From Methanomassiliicoccaceae archaeon UBA370 (lineage in GTDB: Archaea; Thermoplasmatota; Thermoplasmata; Methanomassiliicoccales; Methanomethylophilaceae), in contig DAUY01000007.1 of the NCBI GenBank assembly GCA_002505345.1, positions 1-16,331 on the forward strand: a stretch of DNA of 16,331 nucleotides, in the 5' to 3' direction. The notes under the pieces were generated by a model. That model was not told where the DNA came from. It did not search any database and saw nothing but the letters and a program-made list of their open reading frames with translations. Positions within the stretch are counted from its first letter, which is position 1. The number at the start of each line of letters is the position of its first letter. The position numbers were made by a program, and so were the translations under genes. This document shows positions 6,254 through 13,291 of this stretch, piece after piece.

Positions 6254-7714
6254 ATGTACGCTGACGGCAAGTTATGGATCGCGAAGGGAGAATCGAAGGT
6301 TTATCTCCACCCGCAATATGCTAACAGGCACGGTCTGATAGCAGGTGCCAGCGGAACCGGTAAGACCGTGACCCTGAAGGTGATGGCGGAGTCGTTCAGC
6401 GAAATGGGCGTCCCGGTTTTCATGGCCGACATAAAGGGAGACGTCAGCGGCCTCTGCAGAGCGGGGAAGGACAGCGAGGGCATGCGGGAACGCGTAGAGA
6501 AGCTGGGAGTCGACGGGTTCGGTTACACAGGTTTCCCCTGCGATTTCTGGGACATCTACGGCGAAAAAGGGCACCCGGTAAGGACGACCGTGGAAGAGAT
6601 GGGGGTGGACCTGCTCACAAGGCTCATGGAACTCTCCGACGTGCAGGAAGACGTTCTAAGGGTGGTCTTCAGGATATGCTCGGACGAAGGCTGGGAGCTT
6701 GTGGACACCAAGGACCTGAGGGCCGCGCTAAGCTTCATTTCCGAGAACAGGAAGGAATACGAGGTGGAGTATGGCACCATGAGCGTCCAGTCCCTCGGGG
6801 CGATCCAGCGCTCGGTCATGTCACTGGAGGACGTGGGCGGAGACATCTTCTTCGGCGAGCCTGCGCTGGACATAGATGACTGGTTCAGGACCGACAGCGA
6901 TGGGAGAGGAGTGATCAACATACTCCACAGCGTAAAGCTGGCACATAATCCAAAACTCCACTCTACCTTCGTGGTATGGCTTCTGAACGACCTATTCACG
7001 ACCCTTCCCGAGGTAGGAGACATGGAGAAGCCGAAGCTCGTGTTCTTCTTCGACGAGGCGCACATGTTATTCGACGACGCCCCTCCCGTCCTGACGAAGA
7101 AAGTGGAGCAGGTGGTCAAGCTCATACGCTCTAAGGGAGTGGGCATATACTTCATATCACAGAGCCCCTCGGACATACCGGACCCGGTCCTGTCCCAGCT
7201 CAGCAACCGCGTTCAGCACGCCCTCCGCGCGTACACTCCCAAAGAGCAGAAGGCGGTAAAGGTCGCGGCCGAAACATTCCGTCCGAATCCTCGTTTCAAG
7301 ACATCGGACGTAATAATGGAGCTCGGGACCGGAGAAGCGCTGGTATCTTTCATCGACGGCGAAGGAAGTCCGGGGATAGTCGAGAGGGCCTTCATACTGC
7401 CCCCCAGGTCGTATCTCGGGCAGATATCCGAAGGCGATTACAAAGCGATGATATCAGGCAGCGATCTGGACGAGAAATACAGGGAGCGCATCGACGACTA
7501 TACGGCTTACGAGGCCATCGGAAAAGCCGAGGAAAGATCCGAGGCCGTGAAAGCAAAGTCTGCAGGTCCGAAAGAAAGGGCCGCCCCCAAACGCACCACC
7601 ACTCGCAAAAGGAAGTCATACGCCGAGAAGACGACCGACAGGATGGTCGGGAACGCCGCATCGGCTATAGGGCGCGGACTGGGGAACATGCTGTCCAAAA
7701 AGCTGTTCCGCTGA
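6254..7714 (+). CDS. HerA-like P-loop ATPase, YjgR/DUF853 family
   Basis: A 486-residue predicted ATPase of the HerA/FtsK superfamily, related to E. coli YjgR (DUF853), whose function is not settled. Walker A is GASGTGKT (31-38), preceded by the typical ANRHGLIA. Walker B with catalytic Glu is FFFDEAH (264-270). ISQSPSDIPD (301-310) holds the sensor polar residue, and NRVQHALRAYTPKEQ (318-332) is a strong family signature. Residues 420-460 are charged and low in complexity. The end, GNMLSKKLFR, resembles the glycine- and leucine-rich tail of the family. It lacks the N-terminal HAS barrel of true archaeal HerA and stands apart from any nurA or mre11/rad50 genes here, so a role in end resection is not supported. 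The stop lies two bases from the converging hypC stop. Confidence 0.88.
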   Translation: MYADGKLWIAKGESKVYLHPQYANRHGLIAGASGTGKTVTLKVMAESFSEMGVPVFMADIKGDVSGLCRAGKDSEGMRERVEKLGVDGFGYTGFPCDFWDIYGEKGHPVRTTVEEMGVDLLTRLMELSDVQEDVLRVVFRICSDEGWELVDTKDLRAALSFISENRKEYEVEYGTMSVQSLGAIQRSVMSLEDVGGDIFFGEPALDIDDWFRTDSDGRGVINILHSVKLAHNPKLHSTFVVWLLNDLFTTLPEVGDMEKPKLVFFFDEAHMLFDDAPPVLTKKVEQVVKLIRSKGVGIYFISQSPSDIPDPVLSQLSNRVQHALRAYTPKEQKAVKVAAETFRPNPRFKTSDVIMELGTGEALVSFIDGEGSPGIVERAFILPPRSYLGQISEGDYKAMISGSDLDEKYRERIDDYTAYEAIGKAEERSEAVKAKSAGPKERAAPKRTTTRKRKSYAEKTTDRMVGNAASAIGRGLGNMLSKKLFR

Positions 7715-7716
7715 GA

Positions 7717-7947
7717 TCACTGGTACTTTACGCCGTCGTGGTCCAGGACCTCGTTCCAGAGGGCTATGGTATCGCGGGCCTCTTCCTCGTCCATTATCTC
7801 GATGGCGTATCCGGCGTGGACGACGGCCCACTGGCCCACTTCGGCCTCGACCATCGCGACGTTCGCCTGTTTTATGACTCCGCCGAAATCCACGTCGGCC
7901 GTCTCATCGCATATCTTAACGATCTTCCCGGGTATTGCCAAGCACAT
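7717..7947 (-). CDS. hypC: Hydrogenase maturation chaperone HypC/HupF
   Basis: A small chaperone (76 residues from the chosen start) that, with HypD, carries the Fe(CN)2CO unit and delivers it to the large subunit of NiFe hydrogenases. The N-terminus MCLAIPGKI is diagnostic, because Cys2 becomes the N-terminal iron ligand after removal of Met. VVHAGYAIE (42-50) holds the conserved His44. The ATG at 7947 is preferred over a GTG three codons upstream because it exposes Cys2 and has GGAGTGA five bases before it, inside the end of the NAC gene. It is the last gene of the alaX-nac-hypC run, five bases after nac. It implies that the organism makes NiFe hydrogenase, as H2-dependent methylotrophs do. 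Confidence 0.95.
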   Translation of the reverse strand: MCLAIPGKIVKICDETADVDFGGVIKQANVAMVEAEVGQWAVVHAGYAIEIMDEEEARDTIALWNEVLDHDGVKYQ

Positions 7948-7952
7948 CTTTC

Positions 7953-8309
7953 TCACTCCGATACTAGCTTTATTATCGCCTCGGCAGGCTGTCCGTCCGT
8001 CGCCTCGAGGGCTTCGATCGCCTTTTCCCTGCCGCAGCCCGTCTGGGACATCACGAGGGCTATGTCCTCCTCGGGAATGGCGGGTCCTGCCGGCTCCGAC
8101 TCGGACGACAGAGGTCTGACGACCTCGGTACCGGTGATCTGGTAGCTCTTGGCCCCGTTCATGTCTATGCAGATCACCTGGGCGTTCGTGATCACGGTCT
8201 CGTCGTCCCTGGTCCTTATGATGACCTCGGTCACATTGCGGACCTCGGACTGGCTGATGCCCATCTTTTTCATCGCCTGTTTCATTTGGCGCTGATTTAT
8301 CTTAGCCAT
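7953..8309 (-). CDS. nac: Archaeal nascent polypeptide-associated complex protein
   Basis: A 118-residue ribosome-associated chaperone that binds emerging polypeptides. In archaea it works as a homodimer. The NAC barrel occupies about residues 15-72 (basic start KINQRQMKQAMKKMG, then the TRDDETVITNAQV strands). A UBA domain fills about 79-118 (EEDIALVMSQTGCGREKAIE followed by AIIKLVSE). This matches the usual archaeal length and layout. The ATG at 8309 follows GAGGTGG by five bases. It lies 39 bases after alaX and five bases before hypC. Confidence 0.95.
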   Translation of the reverse strand: MAKINQRQMKQAMKKMGISQSEVRNVTEVIIRTRDDETVITNAQVICIDMNGAKSYQITGTEVVRPLSSESEPAGPAIPEEDIALVMSQTGCGREKAIEALEATDGQPAEAIIKLVSE

Positions 8310-8348
8310 ATTACCACCTCAACCGTCCGCATGTTTAATTAATATTGC

Positions 8349-9533
8349 TCAGGAAAGCGACTTCTCGACCTCTTCCTCCAAAGCTCTGAGGAGTTCTGCG
8401 GCTTTTTCGGGATCCGATATTCCTCCCTGCGCGAAATCGGGTTTCCCTCCTCCGCGGCCTCCGAATCTGCCGAGCACCCCGCTGAGGATGCTCCTGCAGT
8501 CCGCTCCGGCGGAACCCGAGGCGACCACGGCGGAGACGGCCTCCCCCGAAGACACGAAGATCGCCACTCCTCCCGCGGCCTTAACCTTCTCGGCGGCATC
8601 GGCCATCGCGGTCCTTTCGGCACCGAAGACCGCGGCCGAATACACTTCCGTGCCGTTGACGTTTTTCGGCCTCACGGAGGAAAGCAGCGCCCTGGTGCAT
8701 TCTTTCAGCGAAGCGCGGGCGTATTCCAGTTCCTTTTTCATGTTCGATACGGCCCTGACGATATCTTCCGGCTTGCTGTCAGCTGCCTCCGCGGCCTCCA
8801 GACATGCGACCGCGAGATCCGTCGCCGAATCTTCCGCCGCATCTCCGACCTTGAAGTGGACGGCCACCCCGTCCTTGCCGGCGGAGACCTTCCTGTCTAC
8901 CAGCAGCATGCCCAGCTCCGACGTCTCCATGACATGTATGCCGCTGCAGGCCGAATAATCGATGTCCCCAATGGCGACCACGGAGATCTCCTCCCCTTCC
9001 GGGATGCGGTCAAGTTTGATCCTCACCTTGTCCACGAGGTCCGGGTCGTCCCTGCTCATCACTATCCTCGTCACCGTGAGGTTGTCGCGGATCGCCGCGT
9101 TGGCGAATGCCAACGCCTTCCCGATGTCCTCCCAGGACACGTCCTTGCTGACTATGACGTACTTGCTTTCCGGCGATATGAAGATCTTGGATATCTCAAG
9201 ATCCGGGACCTGTCTGCGGAGGGAGCCGAACAGCAAGTGCTCTGCGGTGTGCCCCATCATGAGGTCGAAGCGTCTGTCCCAATCCACGCTGCCCCATACT
9301 CTGTCTCCCGGGACGAACCTGTGTCCCGGAACCCTGTGGACGACGTCCCCGTTGCCGTCACAGAACGCTTCGGTGACCCTGTCGTCGTTCAGCGTGCCGG
9401 TGTCGCATACCTGCCCTCCGCCTCCGGGATAGAACGCGGTGCGGTCAAGTACGACCAATTCTCCGTCCGTGGACGCCACCCGCGCCTGGAATTCGAACTG
9501 ATATCCGTCGTGCCTGAACAATTCCTCTGTCAT
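8349..9533 (-). CDS. alaX: Alanyl-tRNA editing protein AlaX, long form with DHHA1 domain
   Basis: A free-standing relative of the AlaRS editing region that hydrolyses tRNA-Ala mischarged with serine (and often glycine). At 394 residues it is the long type. It has an OB-like N-terminal part with AFYPGGGGQ (33-41), the catalytic zinc site HTAEH (His95, His99) with CSGIH (Cys196, His200), a helical linker, and a C-terminal DHHA1 domain with GGRGGGKPDFAQGG (358-371). It lacks the AlaRS catalytic domain, so it is an editor and not a synthetase. No ribosome site precedes the ATG at 9533, and TTTATTA on the minus strand lies about 27 bases upstream, so the transcript is probably leaderless. It heads a run with nac and hypC and diverges from the Lrp-type regulator over 64 bases. 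Confidence 0.93.
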   Translation of the reverse strand: MTEELFRHDGYQFEFQARVASTDGELVVLDRTAFYPGGGGQVCDTGTLNDDRVTEAFCDGNGDVVHRVPGHRFVPGDRVWGSVDWDRRFDLMMGHTAEHLLFGSLRRQVPDLEISKIFISPESKYVIVSKDVSWEDIGKALAFANAAIRDNLTVTRIVMSRDDPDLVDKVRIKLDRIPEGEEISVVAIGDIDYSACSGIHVMETSELGMLLVDRKVSAGKDGVAVHFKVGDAAEDSATDLAVACLEAAEAADSKPEDIVRAVSNMKKELEYARASLKECTRALLSSVRPKNVNGTEVYSAAVFGAERTAMADAAEKVKAAGGVAIFVSSGEAVSAVVASGSAGADCRSILSGVLGRFGGRGGGKPDFAQGGISDPEKAAELLRALEEEVEKSLS

Positions 9534-9556
9534 ATCCCGGAAAACAAATCCCTATC

Positions 9557-9567
9557 TAATAAATATG
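9557..9567. promoter_or_regulatory. Shared AT-rich promoter core of alaX and the Lrp gene
   Basis: TAATAAATATG in the 64-base divergent spacer reads as TTTATTA on the minus strand, about 27 bases before the alaX ATG. On the plus strand it lies about 35-40 bases before the ATG at 9598. One core may therefore direct both genes. Confidence 0.4.
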
Positions 9568-9597
9568 CGGAAAGGGTTTGTGCATCGGTGATGCCGG

Positions 9598-10065
9598 ATG
9601 TCGGGAATTCGCGATATGGATGACTTGGACAAGCGGATCGTAGAGCTCATCTGCACATCAAGCCAAGGTTCATATAGACAGTTGGCTAAACAGCTGGATG
9701 TCCATCCCACGACCCTCATACAGAGGGTCAAGAACCTCGAGTCGAAAGGCATCATAAACGGATATCGTGCCAAGATCGACTACATGAAGCTCGGGTACGA
9801 GTACATGGGCATCGTGCACATATACGCCGACAATCTGGTGGAAGTGCTTGAAAACCTGAGCAAGGTCCCTCAAGTCGTGGGGATATTCGATGTGACGGGA
9901 GACAGCGACGCCATAGCATGGGTCGCGTGTGTCGACAGGGAGGAGTTTTCGGGGACAGTGAAGCTCATAAACTCGCAGCCCGGGGTCAAGAAGACGAACA
10001 CCGCCGTGGTGTTAAGTGTCGTGAAGGACCCTTTCGACTTCATACCCGATATAGTAGACGTTTGA
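9598..10065 (+). CDS. Lrp/AsnC-family transcription regulator
   Basis: A 155-residue feast/famine regulator. The N-terminal winged helix-turn-helix is visible at about 7-54 (MDDLDKRIVELI, then SYRQLAKQLDVHPTTLIQRV). A RAM ligand-binding domain follows at about 65-145 with VTGDSDAIAWVAC and NSQPGVKKTNTAVVL. Such proteins form dimers and octamers and respond to amino acids. The ATG at 9598 has GGTGAT five bases upstream. A second ATG at 9616 starts closer to the HTH but has no ribosome site. The gene sits between alaX and aspS, so a role in amino-acid or translation genes is possible. Whether it binds the 16-base palindromes near 2094-2259 cannot be judged from sequence. Confidence 0.92.
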   Translation: MSGIRDMDDLDKRIVELICTSSQGSYRQLAKQLDVHPTTLIQRVKNLESKGIINGYRAKIDYMKLGYEYMGIVHIYADNLVEVLENLSKVPQVVGIFDVTGDSDAIAWVACVDREEFSGTVKLINSQPGVKKTNTAVVLSVVKDPFDFIPDIVDV

Positions 10066-10079
10066 GTCTGCGACAATTC

Positions 10080-10088
10080 TTATATATT
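10080..10088 (+). promoter_or_regulatory. TATA box of aspS
   Basis: TTATATATT lies 15 bases after the Lrp gene stop and about 45 bases before the aspS ATG. It predicts an RNA start near 10108 and a short leader carrying GGAG at 10117-10120, nine bases before the start codon. Confidence 0.6.
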
Positions 10089-10129
10089 CCTGTATTTAGC
10101 AGGCTCAAGTTTATTCGGAGACCAACCAC

Positions 10130-11950
10130 ATGAAGAGAACAAACACCTGCGGAGACCTTAGGAGGTCGGACCTCGGTAAAGAAGTCTGCCTCCAGGGCTG
10201 GGTCAGGTTCTCCAGGGACCACGGAGGGGTCGCGTTCATCGACCTCGCCGACAGATACGGGATCACACAGATAGTATTCGACCCCGCCGACCTTCCCTCA
10301 GAGACCGACGCATCCCGTATATCGGACGTGATGAAAAAGTTCACTCGCGAGTCCGTCGTCTCCATCAATGGTGTGGTAAGGGAGAGAGTGGAAGGCACGG
10401 CCGACGCCCGCAACCCCACGGGAGAGATAGAGGTGCTGATCTCGGATGCGGAGGTCCTCGGAAGATCGAAGATTCCGCCGTTCGAGGTCGGAGACCAGAA
10501 GGAAGGCGTTCTACCCAATGAGGACGTCAGGATGAAGTACAGGTACCTGGACCTCAGGCGCACGGAGATGATCGAGGCCATGACCACGAGGAGCAGGTTC
10601 ATGCACCTTGCACGTCAGTATCTCGAGTCCAGGGATTTCCTCGAGGTGGAGACTCCGATACTCGCCCGTTCAACTCCGGAAGGGGCCAGGGATTTCATCG
10701 TGCCGTCGAGGGTTCACTCCGGTACGTTCTACGCGCTGCCGCAGTCCCCGCAGCTGTTCAAGCAGATGCTCATGGTGGGCAGCGTCGACCGTTACTACCA
10801 GTTCGCAAGATGCTTCCGCGACGAGGATTCCAGGAAGGACCGTCAGCCCGAGTTCACACAACTGGACATGGAGATGTCCTTCGTGGACGAGAAAGATATC
10901 CAAGATACCATCGAAGGTCTGATATCCTTTGTCTGGGAAGGCCTCTACGGTAAAAAGATCGAAACGCCGTTCCCCCGCATAGGATACCGGGACGCCATGG
11001 AGCGCTTCGGTTCCGACAAGCCGGACATGAGGTACGGGCTCGAGTTCGTGAAGCTGACCGATGTGGTCAAGGATGTTCCCTACGACATATTCCAGAGGAT
11101 CATGAGGTCCGGCGGCATCGTCGCGGGAATAAACGTCTCCGCCGAGCTTTCGAAAGGAAGGGTAGGCAGGAACGACATTGACCGTTACATAAACTATGCA
11201 AAGAAGGCGGGTCTGGGCGGACTCACATGGATGAAGGTCCAGGACGGGGTTCCCACCAGCAACATCACCAAATACTTCACGCCTGAGATCCTCGAAGGCA
11301 TAAAGAACGCGATGAAGGCCGAAGAGGGAGACATCCTATTCTTGATCGCAGGACCGTGGAAGTCCACCTACGAGGGAGGCGGCGCGCTCAGAAAGAAGAT
11401 CGCCGAGGATCTCGACATGGTTCCCAAAGATGTGTTCCAGTTCTTCTGGCTTGTCGACTGTCCGATGTTCGAGGTCGACCCGGTCTCGGGAAAGCACGAC
11501 GCGTTCCACCACCCGTTCGTCAAGCCCCTGGGCGACATAGACGACAGGGCGTGCGGAGGAGCGTGTTTCGACATATGCCTCAACGGCAACGAGCTCGGCT
11601 CCGGGTCTCTGAGGATAAACGACCCCGATATGCAGAAAGACGTGTTCAGGAAGCTGGGCAAGACCGATGAGGGCATCGAGGAGGAGTTCGGATTCTTCAT
11701 AGAATCGCTTAGCTATGGAGCGCCTCCCCACGGGGGAATCGCTATCGGAGTGGACAGGTTCATCTCCATCATACTGGGTAAAGACACCATCCGCGACGTG
11801 ATCGCGTTCCCGAAGAACAAGAAGGCCGTTTCGCTGCTGGACAACTCTCCGGCAAAGGTACCCGAGGAAAAGCTGGAGGAGCTTCAGATAATGACGCTCT
11901 CCATAGACGACCTGGACATAGGGACCGAAGAAGAGGCGGAAGAGGACTGA
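10130..11950 (+). CDS. aspS: Aspartyl-tRNA synthetase, bacterial architecture, probably non-discriminating
   Basis: A class II synthetase charging tRNA with aspartate. Its 606 residues match the bacterial type (about 590) and not the archaeal type (about 430). Order of domains: anticodon-binding OB fold (1-110), motif 1 near 168-183 (LEVETPILARSTPEGARDF), motif 2 with CFRDEDSRKDRQPEFTQLD (228-246), a GAD insertion at about 300-425 including GLTWMKVQDG, and motif 3 with GIAIGVDRF (536-544). It ends in an acidic tail. In the OB fold, His31 in DHGG and Gly89 in VEGT match residues linked to non-discriminating bacterial enzymes; E. coli has Leu30 and Lys81 there. Such an enzyme would also make Asp-tRNA(Asn), the substrate of the GatCAB enzyme encoded opposite. 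Its stop codon abuts the gatB stop. Confidence 0.93.
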   Translation: MKRTNTCGDLRRSDLGKEVCLQGWVRFSRDHGGVAFIDLADRYGITQIVFDPADLPSETDASRISDVMKKFTRESVVSINGVVRERVEGTADARNPTGEIEVLISDAEVLGRSKIPPFEVGDQKEGVLPNEDVRMKYRYLDLRRTEMIEAMTTRSRFMHLARQYLESRDFLEVETPILARSTPEGARDFIVPSRVHSGTFYALPQSPQLFKQMLMVGSVDRYYQFARCFRDEDSRKDRQPEFTQLDMEMSFVDEKDIQDTIEGLISFVWEGLYGKKIETPFPRIGYRDAMERFGSDKPDMRYGLEFVKLTDVVKDVPYDIFQRIMRSGGIVAGINVSAELSKGRVGRNDIDRYINYAKKAGLGGLTWMKVQDGVPTSNITKYFTPEILEGIKNAMKAEEGDILFLIAGPWKSTYEGGGALRKKIAEDLDMVPKDVFQFFWLVDCPMFEVDPVSGKHDAFHHPFVKPLGDIDDRACGGACFDICLNGNELGSGSLRINDPDMQKDVFRKLGKTDEGIEEEFGFFIESLSYGAPPHGGIAIGVDRFISIILGKDTIRDVIAFPKNKKAVSLLDNSPAKVPEEKLEELQIMTLSIDDLDIGTEEEAEED

Positions 11951-13291
11951 TCAGAGCCTTTCTCCGATCAGCCTCTTGGTCGCGTCGACTATGTCTGCCG
12001 AGGAATGAGCTCCGCCGGTCTGCTTCATGACGTGGCCGATCACACGGTTGGCCGCCTTCTCGTTCTTGCGGTAGTCCTCGATCACCGACGGATTCTCGTC
12101 GAGATATTGGGAGATCATGGCGTCCAGGTCCGCGGACCCTGCGCTCACGCTGTCGATGTCCGTGCCTGCGAGGAACGCTTTGATCCTCAGGCCGCACTCC
12201 GTGTCGGTGATCTCCCCGTCCACGAACTTTCTCACAATGTTTACGACCTCGGACGCATCCGTCCCTCCGCGGGCCTCGAACGCCCTCCACCCGGCGCTGA
12301 CCGCTCCCGATGTCCAGGTCCTCGCCGTCTCCGCATCGGTGGCGGCGGCCAGGTCCTCGAACAGTTTGGCCAGGTCCACCGAGGTGGAAACGAACTGCTT
12401 GGCTGTTTTATCATCTATGCCGTATTCTTTCGTAAGCCGTATGATCATATTGTGGGGGCTTTCCTTGATCTTCAGGGAGTCCGCAAGTTCCTTAACATTG
12501 AAAATTCCCAGGTCCGGCTCGTCGATGTATCCGTAGTCGGCTTCCATCTCCTTCTTTCTGACAGATATCGTTACTCCGCGCTCCTCGTCGAAGCGTCTGG
12601 TCTCCCTTACGACCTTGCCTCCGGCTTTCAGGAGCTTGGTCTGCCTGACCATCTCGTAGGTGAGGGCCCTCTCGACGTTCCTCAGCCCGGTGACGTTCTT
12701 GACTTCGCATCTCTCGGTTCCGACGGACAAGTTGCAGTCGCAGCGGATGCTCCTCTCTCCGTCGTCCGGAAGGTCGATCGTGTATCTTATGTCACGGATG
12801 AGCTGTCCCAAAAATTCCCTGGCCTCCGCAGGCGTGGAGAGGTCCGGCTCCGTCACTATCTCCGCCAGCGGGATCCCTGAACGGTTGTAGTCGACCAGCG
12901 ATGAAAGGTCGCCGACCCTCTTTATCTTTCCAGGGTCCTCCTCGATGTGGATGCGGGTGATGCGTATTGGCTTCTTGCCGTTCAGATAGTAAACGCCCCC
13001 CTCGCCGAGGGGGCGGTCGTACTGGGTGATCTGGAAGTTCTTCGCGTTGTCCGGATAGAAATAGATCTTCCTTGCGAACCAGGTCGTATCGCGCACGGTG
13101 CATCCCAGCATCTTTGCAAGCAGTATGCCGTACTCAATCGCCTTACCGTTCATCATCGGCCTGGCGCCCGGGAGACCCAGGCATACGGGGCAGACGTGGG
13201 TGTTGGGCGCAGGCGCATCGGTGGTCGGGCAGGGACAGAACAGCTTCGACCTGGTGGGAAGCTGCACGTGGACCTCCAGGCCTATCTTCAT
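11951..13291 (-). CDS. gatB: Asp-tRNA(Asn)/Glu-tRNA(Gln) amidotransferase subunit B
   Basis: GatB binds the mischarged tRNA and phosphorylates its side-chain carboxylate. GatA supplies the ammonia. The protein has 446 residues starting MKIGLEVHVQL. All four zinc cysteines are present: Cys19, Cys21, Cys34 and Cys37 (FCPCP and VCPVCLG). FYPDNAKNFQITQYD, IHIEEDPGK, DYNRSGIPLAEIVTEPD and DEPDLG are further family marks. The C-terminal YqeY-like tail ends SSADIVDATKRLIGERL. The start at 13291 is preferred because GGAGGTG precedes it and the family begins here; the frame is open farther upstream but has no GatB similarity. It overlaps the end of gatA by ATGA. In archaea GatCAB mainly serves asparagine, with GatDE serving glutamine. 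Confidence 0.95.
   Translation of the reverse strand: MKIGLEVHVQLPTRSKLFCPCPTTDAPAPNTHVCPVCLGLPGARPMMNGKAIEYGILLAKMLGCTVRDTTWFARKIYFYPDNAKNFQITQYDRPLGEGGVYYLNGKKPIRITRIHIEEDPGKIKRVGDLSSLVDYNRSGIPLAEIVTEPDLSTPAEAREFLGQLIRDIRYTIDLPDDGERSIRCDCNLSVGTERCEVKNVTGLRNVERALTYEMVRQTKLLKAGGKVVRETRRFDEERGVTISVRKKEMEADYGYIDEPDLGIFNVKELADSLKIKESPHNMIIRLTKEYGIDDKTAKQFVSTSVDLAKLFEDLAAATDAETARTWTSGAVSAGWRAFEARGGTDASEVVNIVRKFVDGEITDTECGLRIKAFLAGTDIDSVSAGSADLDAMISQYLDENPSVIEDYRKNEKAANRVIGHVMKQTGGAHSSADIVDATKRLIGERL

Noticed and set aside
6214..6264. 16-codon frame overlapping the start of the HerA-like gene
   Set aside because: No ribosome site and no conserved feature. A short chance frame in the leader is the simpler reading.
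8856..9623. Plus-strand open frame of 255 codons opposite alaX
   Set aside because: alaX has all its zinc-site motifs on the minus strand. This frame also overlaps the start of the Lrp gene in another phase.
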